Source of the DNA: Oreocharis arfaki
Lineage: Eukaryota > Chordata > Aves > Passeriformes > Paramythiidae
DNA: 64,000 nucleotides
Assembly (NCBI GenBank): GCA_013398015.1
Contig: VZRR01007847.1
Location: forward strand, 184,963-248,962
Reading direction: 5' to 3'
A program made the translations under genes and the position numbers. Below are positions 57,941-64,000 of this stretch, piece after piece. Every line of letters begins with the position of its first letter. Position 1 is the stretch's first letter. Under the pieces are notes generated by a model, which was not told the origin of the DNA, did not search any database, and saw only the letters and a program-made list of their open reading frames with translations.

Positions 57941-58900
57941 GTGCTCAGCCTCACAAGATTTATTTGTCCAAACCTGGACATTGAATTCAATCATAAAGGA
58001 GTGAGAGAGAGGATTTTGCTTTATGGACAAAGTATTGGTGTGGGCTTAATGGTGGAATTACTGAGACCTCCATAATACTCTACGAATAATCAGGTATCTC
58101 TTCCAATTTATAGCATACCATAAAGTGCTGCTACAGTTTTTGAGACAGTACTTTTTTTAAAATACTATAGCAATGACAAAAAGCATATTTTACCACAGGA
58201 ATGGCAGTGTAAGTATATTTATCCATCGGCCAGGATTCTGCGGTATACTTTCCTCTCTAATGGCTGTACAAACATACATACATCCCGGATTTATACCCAG
58301 ATTTTCCATACTTTGCTTTGAAATTTGCATAATATGCGAAAATTTCTATATAAATTGGAGAAGAGCACGGAGCCGCTCCTGCCAAACCCAGCCGCTGGAA
58401 CTCAGTGCTTCTCTGTCTCGCACCGCTCATGTTTCCCCACAGTGACAGTGCTCCAGGGATTCTGGAACCACCTTGGGGATCCCACCTTTCAGCTCAGCAC
58501 TCACAGGGAGAAGGAAAGCTGACGGGGAGGTGGATGAGGACCCCAGGGCCAGCTCAGCACAGGAATCCCCAAAGGAAGAAACGTGAGGGAAGCAGGTTCT
58601 GCCAGATGCTGGTGAAAGGCATCTCCAACACCATCCCACCTGACAGCTTCCTCCATCGCCCCAGTGAAGCGCTGCCTTTTCTTCTTGAAAAAATATTGTG
58701 GAATTAGAAGTCTGATTGATATGAATATGTAACGATGCTGCTTTATTAATAGCAGCTGCATTATCAGTTTGCTCCCTGCTATTGGCAGGAGATCTGGGAC
58801 AATATGTGGCTTGAAAACTAAAGAGAAATGCAACCCGCAAAGGCAGCGGCAGCAAGATAATTTCATTCCTTTTCCTGTGGAGCTGGCCAGGGTGACACAG
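57941..58900. other. AT-rich block, candidate conserved non-coding element
   Basis: The composition changes sharply from GC-rich to AT-rich. The block carries ATTTGCAT at 58323-58330 and an E-box CAGCTG beside ATTAAT at about 58745-58757. The texture is non-repetitive, with many TAAT and TTTAT words. No long ORF crosses it. It resembles deeply conserved regulatory DNA by appearance only. Confidence 0.35.
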
Positions 58901-61900
58901 ATGCATCGCATCGCTCTTCCTGCCTGGTCATGGGAGCAGGCACTGGGATGGCTTCATAGTGTGCATGGTCCTGAACACACCCACAGCCATCTGCAGAAGG
59001 ATCTGCATTCAGTGGCCCCCAGCACAGGCAGGAGATACCCCTTCAAGCCAGGGACCACTACTGCCAGCTTTAACCTCTGCAAATTGAGGTCATTTGGTAC
59101 AGAGCATCATGCAAATCTCCCTGGCACGGGTAATAAACTCCCTTTGCAGTTTGCTTTCCTTACTCCCCCCATCACCACCCTGGAGGCTTAAATGAAAACA
59201 AGATTACAAAGGAGATTGGATTGGACATATATCTGGTGTGCTATTTTAGCTGTAAATTATGCCAGCTTCATAAAACCCCAACTGTTCTTTCCCGAGATCC
59301 CTGCATAGATTGGCTGGCTGAGATCAAGCAACTGGCGCTCGCTGCGGGCAGGCATTGTCTAGAAAAACGCTGAGAGGGTCCAAACAGGAGCAAGATCTTA
59401 GAGTGCTACATATCCACACACATTTATATGCATGGACACACAGCAGTGACACCCAAGAACTTCCCATGCCTGCTGAGCAGCTCAACAGCGACACACACAA
59501 AGGCTTCACAAGCCCCTGCCCACCAGGCTTCGGCAAGCTGACCCCACGGATCATCTGAGCTGTGTCAGCTGCCTGTGACAGTGCACCCACGGCGTTCCTC
59601 AGCCTCAGCTAATCCCAGGAGAGAGCAGAGCATCGGGAAGCACGGTCCAAAGCAAGGCTGGGCGCCAGGAATGGGACACGGGGCCGTGCTCTGTCACAGA
59701 GTGAGAGTGAGTTAGCACATGTGGTGAGGCGAGCAGAGCTGGCTGCTGTGGCAGCCCTGGGCAAGGCCGGGCAACGGGGCTCTGCAGCACCAATGCCAAA
59801 CTGCCACAGCCCAAACTTTGCTACAGCAAACCTGGCAGGAGGCTTTGCAATTCCTCTCACGAGCACTGCTGCACCTTGGCTGTGCTCCACGACCCTGGAG
59901 GACAGAGCAGCCAGGGCTCCCAGCACACTGAGCCACTCCAGGGAGAGTGGTGGTGCTGCACAAAAGGAAGGACACAGCTCTGCTCACACTCAGCTCCAGT
60001 CCCTGGCCCTCTCTTGTCTCCCCCCACGAGAGGGGCTGGCTCCATGCTATGGAGGCATGTGCAGTGCCTTGGCAACCCAGGCCTTGAGCAGTGAGCCACA
60101 ACCTGGCCTGCTGCAAGCACTCTGCCACCTCCGATGGACAAGAGCCACTCTGAGCCCTGAAGGGGATGAAGCTAGTGAAGCCCCACAGCCCATGAGAGCT
60201 CTCCTCCACCCACTGCCCGTTACCTGGAAGGAGACAGCTCGAGAGCAGCAGCACACTTTGCCAATTCCCAAGCAGGCATGGCAGCGAGCTGTCCTCCCTG
60301 CCACACTCCCACGGCTCCACCTGCTCGGAGCTCAGCCAGGTCCCACCACGCTCCCCACATGTGTCAGCTCACAGCCTGCACCACCAGACCAGAGCGGGAC
60401 ACAAGGCAAGGCCCTCCCTGGCAGGACGGGTCCAGCCTGTCTCATCCATCCTCCTCTCCAAACAGTCTACAGCAGACTGAGTTTTGCACATCTATCCCAC
60501 AGAATTCCTGCAGGGTCAGTGACCTTTGAGGAGACCATGCAATCCGTGGGCAGACACCTGCACATCTTCTCCGAAGGCAGAGGCAAAGCAAGCTGGCAGC
60601 ACCACGGTGTCACATGTTAGGAAGAAAGGGACACATACTCAAGAGTGGTCAGGGCAGCACAATAATGCTGGTCAAATGCGAAAGGCCCAGAACCAAAGAC
60701 CCTGAGGTGCCTCACCTTGCTCTCCAGTGAAGAGCTGCATCTGCCTCACATGGACACACACGTGCGTCCCCACCTGCAACAAGCCATCTCTGCATGTTGC
60801 TTTGTGCCATTCACCACCAGGACCTGGCACAGGGCTCGCCTGTGTGTGTGTATGTATCTATTGATACAAACCCAGGCTTCCTGGGCAATCAATAATGCTA
60901 TTTAAGAGATAAGTCTTGCTATTGACTGGCTGTTGAGCCTAGCTCCTGCTTAATTTAAAAGAGAGGGAGAACGGCGAGGGAGCTCAGAAGTGTTCCCAAC
61001 GTCACCAGGCATCTGTGTGCATGCTCAGGCTGTGCAGGCAGGGATGGGGGGGGTCAGGGATGGAGGTACGGCAAGGCAGAAGCACAGTGATTTTTATTCA
61101 GTGCAGAATCTGTGCACTGCTGGGGGAGACAAGGCCCATCTGTGAATGCGTGTGAGCACCTGCAGTACCGAGCAGAAGTTAAAACTGGGCATGGTGTTCC
61201 CTCAGCCCAGCTGTGGCTGCGCCAGATCTGAGGTTCCTCAACCATCCTGCACCCAGCCACGGTGTTCTGATCATCACTTCAAGTGGTGTGAAAGAGCTCC
61301 TTGGCTGCCAAGTCCTCAGAGGTGGCTCCTGGCCATCATGGCTCTGTCCTGGCTGCAGAAGTCTCTGCGCTGGTACATGTAGGGCCTCCTTTCCTGGCCC
61401 TCCATTGTCAGGGAAGACAACTCCCACCATAACTGGTGAGAGTGGGGATGAGCAGAGCTCTCTCAGCCTCACAGGAGAAGGCTGTGAAGCAGCCATCCCC
61501 CTCTTACCTGTGGAGGACAGCCATCCCTTAGAAGGATTAATATCCAGCCAGATAGGAGATTTCCAGCCCTCCAAGACGCAGGGAGCTGAACACAACCCCA
61601 GAAGGAGCCACAGAAGAAGACACTGTCTTAGGTGGATCAAGTGGAAAAAGGTGTGTCCTTCAGCAAGCCAGAGGCAGCTTCTAGCCCCCAAGGCCACCAC
61701 TCAGATGAGCTGTATGACTTGATGGTGCCATTTTTCCTTCCACATCCAAAAGTGCCTCTCCCTGCCTGACGTGGATCCATGTCTCTGTCCCCTACTTTCA
61801 AAGCTGGAGCAAACCAACAGCATCGGTGCTGTGGGTGGGGAGGAGCACACCCAAACAAGCCCTGCTCTGTCAGGGAGCCAAAGGCCCTGTTACATCAGCT

Positions 61901-64000
61901 CATCTCCCTCCTCCCATTGCAGGCTCCGAGACATCACCCAGGGATGTCCTGGGAGAAGAGGGTGGCATCAAAAGGCATCTCAGCCTTGGGAGATGTGGGC
62001 TGTTTTCTGCCCCACGGTGGAAGAGATGGGAGCAGCCCTGCTGCCCCGGTGATGATGTGGGGACCCATTCTGTGGGAGACTCTCAGATGATTTGAGCCTT
62101 GTTCCAGCCAGGCTGGACGCTCCTCAAGGCAGCGCCCAACTTGATCTTTATCTAAACACTTTTTTCACTACAAAATCATGGAGCCTGAGTGCTGGAACTG
62201 CCCTGGGAAAGGACACAGAACCCATGGGGAGGAATCAGGAGAGAGGCTTGCTACTGATTTCAGTGCGAGGGAGGAAGGACCAGTGCTAAGGCAAAGCTGA
62301 GGACTTGAGGCTTTGTCCTTGCAGCCACCAAGGAAACGATAAAAGCATCTTCCTTCTATCCTGGGGCTGTGATTGGAGGTAAAATCCCAGCTCTGCAGAT
62401 TCACAGGCACGTCCCAGAGCTCTGCTCAGCCCCAGCATGCAGGTCAGCTCCCAGGAGCTCAGGTGGCAAACATGAAGGTGGCAGGTGCAAACAGCATCTT
62501 CTCTCCTGACTTCTTCCCACTTAGGGACTTGTCCTGTGCTAGACAGGGCTTTATGCTTTTCAGTTCCAGTTCAAAGCTCAGACTGGCTTGGTCTGAGACA
62601 GAAATGAGCTCCAAGGCTTGCTACAACTGCACTGTTGTTAACTGTAAGCATGTGGCTGACCTCCTGCCTTAGGAAGATCGAGGCCAACAGGTCACTGTCC
62701 ACTCTAACACGTTGTGGTACCTCTTCCCTTCCCCAGCCCTATCACCAGCACTGCACCCCTTGGCTTATAGAGAGAGACCAGGCCTGAGCCCACTTCAGTT
62801 GCATCCCCACTGTGCAAAGAGGACTTGAGTTAGCACCTGCTCCATGGGTCCATCCTTAACAAGTGATCCCAATCACCTTGAGCTGATCAAGCTTCCTGGG
62901 CAGCCGAGTGAGCTGCTGGCAGCAGCACTGGCCCCCGAGGACAGGACTGGGGACTTCATACCAGGACGAGCCACAGCAGCTGAGGCTACTGCAGGGACGG
63001 CCCTTGGTGCCAGCCATGCTGAAGCCGTGGGAAGGGGCAGACACACTCCAGCTGTGGGATACTGGTGGCTCAGTGCTACCCGTGGTGGAGCACCCAACCA
63101 GCAGTACCCTGTGCCCCTCTCATGGGTTGGTCTTGCAGCAAGGCTGAAGTTGTGGCTTCCAAGCAGAGCTGCAGCACAGTGGCTGTCGCCATGCCAATCC
63201 AACGGGCAGCTGGCACCTTGAAATGTCAAACCAGGAGAGCAGCCATGGTGCCAACCCCTGCCAGGGTGTCCCAGAGGGCTGATTTCCCCCACAGGCTACT
63301 GCAGCAGCATCACACAGCCTGAGGAGCTCAGCTGCTCTCAGCACCAGGCACTCCTCGATGCACCCCACTGCTCCACAGCCCTGCACTGTCACGGCCCAGC
63401 TCCAGCCAGAAGCTGTTTACATACACGAGCAATGGCTGGTCCCTGCTGCCCTGGTGGCTGCGAGGTGACAGCCACGGTGGAAGGAGACAGCAGCATGGCA
63501 GCAAACGCAAGAGAAAGTTGAGCATCACGAGGGTCCTCAGCCAGCAGCCAGAGAGCAGGAGGCTGCAGGCTCAGCTGCATGCTGGTGCTCCAAGGCACAG
63601 GGACTGGGCACTGCCTGGGCAGGAAATGACCACGGGGGATGGATGTTGGAGCCAAAAAAACCCCAACTTGTTATGAAAAAAAAAAAAAGGGATGCTGTTT
63701 TGTTTGCTGCTCAGGTGCAGCATGAACTCCTCACTGCAGGACAACATGGATGCCAGCAGCTCATGGATCGGTATGGAGGGCTGCTAAACCCGGGGAGCAC
63801 CCTGCCAGGGTCTGTGCCCAGAGCAGAGGCAGAGCCAGTCCTCCTCCCCTGCACTCAGCACCTTCCTCCTCCCAAAGATGGGCCACGGTCTCAGCCTCCC
63901 TTGGGCTTGACCCAGAACCACTCTGCCCTCCAGGCAGTCTCATGCCAGCAGAGGTTCTCATACATCCCAGCCCACCCTGGTGGAAACCAGCTTTTCTCTC
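58901..64000. other. Distal upstream non-coding region
   Basis: No gene recognised. It contains an octamer at 59109-59116, a short TG-rich microsatellite near 60841-60857 and a 12-A run near 63676. The longest open frame, on the plus strand at about 59721-60620, has no domain and reads as low-complexity translation of GC-rich DNA. Confidence 0.45.

Noticed and set aside
57752..58075. Plus-strand open frame with a charged N-terminus
   Set aside because: It crosses a GC-rich to AT-rich boundary, matches nothing I know, and has no exon context.
59721..60620. 299-codon plus-strand open frame
   Set aside because: No domain or conserved motif; overlapping open frames occur on both strands in this GC-rich stretch.

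Overview
The window is vertebrate genomic DNA, most likely from a bird. Three truncated CR1 LINE copies of avian type (7.2-8.5, 13.9-14.8 and 44.65-44.90 kb) show this, as do many short introns and the vertebrate identity of the only gene. There is no bacterial or viral gene organisation. I cannot resolve the species.

One protein-coding gene can be supported: FRMPD3 (FERM and PDZ domain containing 3), read on the minus strand. I rebuilt 14 coding exons between 36445 (start codon) and 9157 (stop codon). All 13 introns have GT-AG ends, and codon phase is kept throughout, giving 1719 codons plus stop. The order is a PDZ domain (exons 1-3), a linker (exon 4), a three-lobed FERM domain (exons 5-12), a long disordered region with an acidic patch and a 16-glutamine tract (exons 13-14), and a conserved helical C-terminus. 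The product is expected to be a cytoplasmic or membrane-associated scaffold of the FRMPD1/3/4 family.

Layout from left to right: 1-7.2 kb is AT-rich sequence downstream of the gene, with inverted repeats, a purine-rich block and one unresolved base. A CR1 copy at 7.2-8.5 kb lies 0.67 kb past the stop codon, probably inside the 3' UTR. The terminal exons occupy 9.2-13.7 kb. Introns 12 (4.4 kb) and 11 (10.3 kb) fill 13.7-28.4 kb around the 145-nt exon 12. Exons 11 to 1 are packed into 28.4-36.5 kb. From 36.5 to 64 kb I find no coding exon. This must be 5' UTR intron, promoter or intergenic sequence, and it holds one CR1, a modest CpG island (53.2-53.6 kb), two MIR-like SINE relics (53.8 and 54.3 kb) and an AT-rich block at 58 kb that looks like conserved non-coding DNA.

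The observations most worth checking are a minimal ATG-TGA upstream ORF touching the FRMPD3 start codon, a polyglutamine tract placed differently from the one I recall in the mammalian protein, and a 3' UTR with no standard polyadenylation signal for about 3.15 kb. Overlapping palindromes at 1.88-1.93 kb and an apparent excess of POU octamers are also notable. I found no multi-gene novel system.
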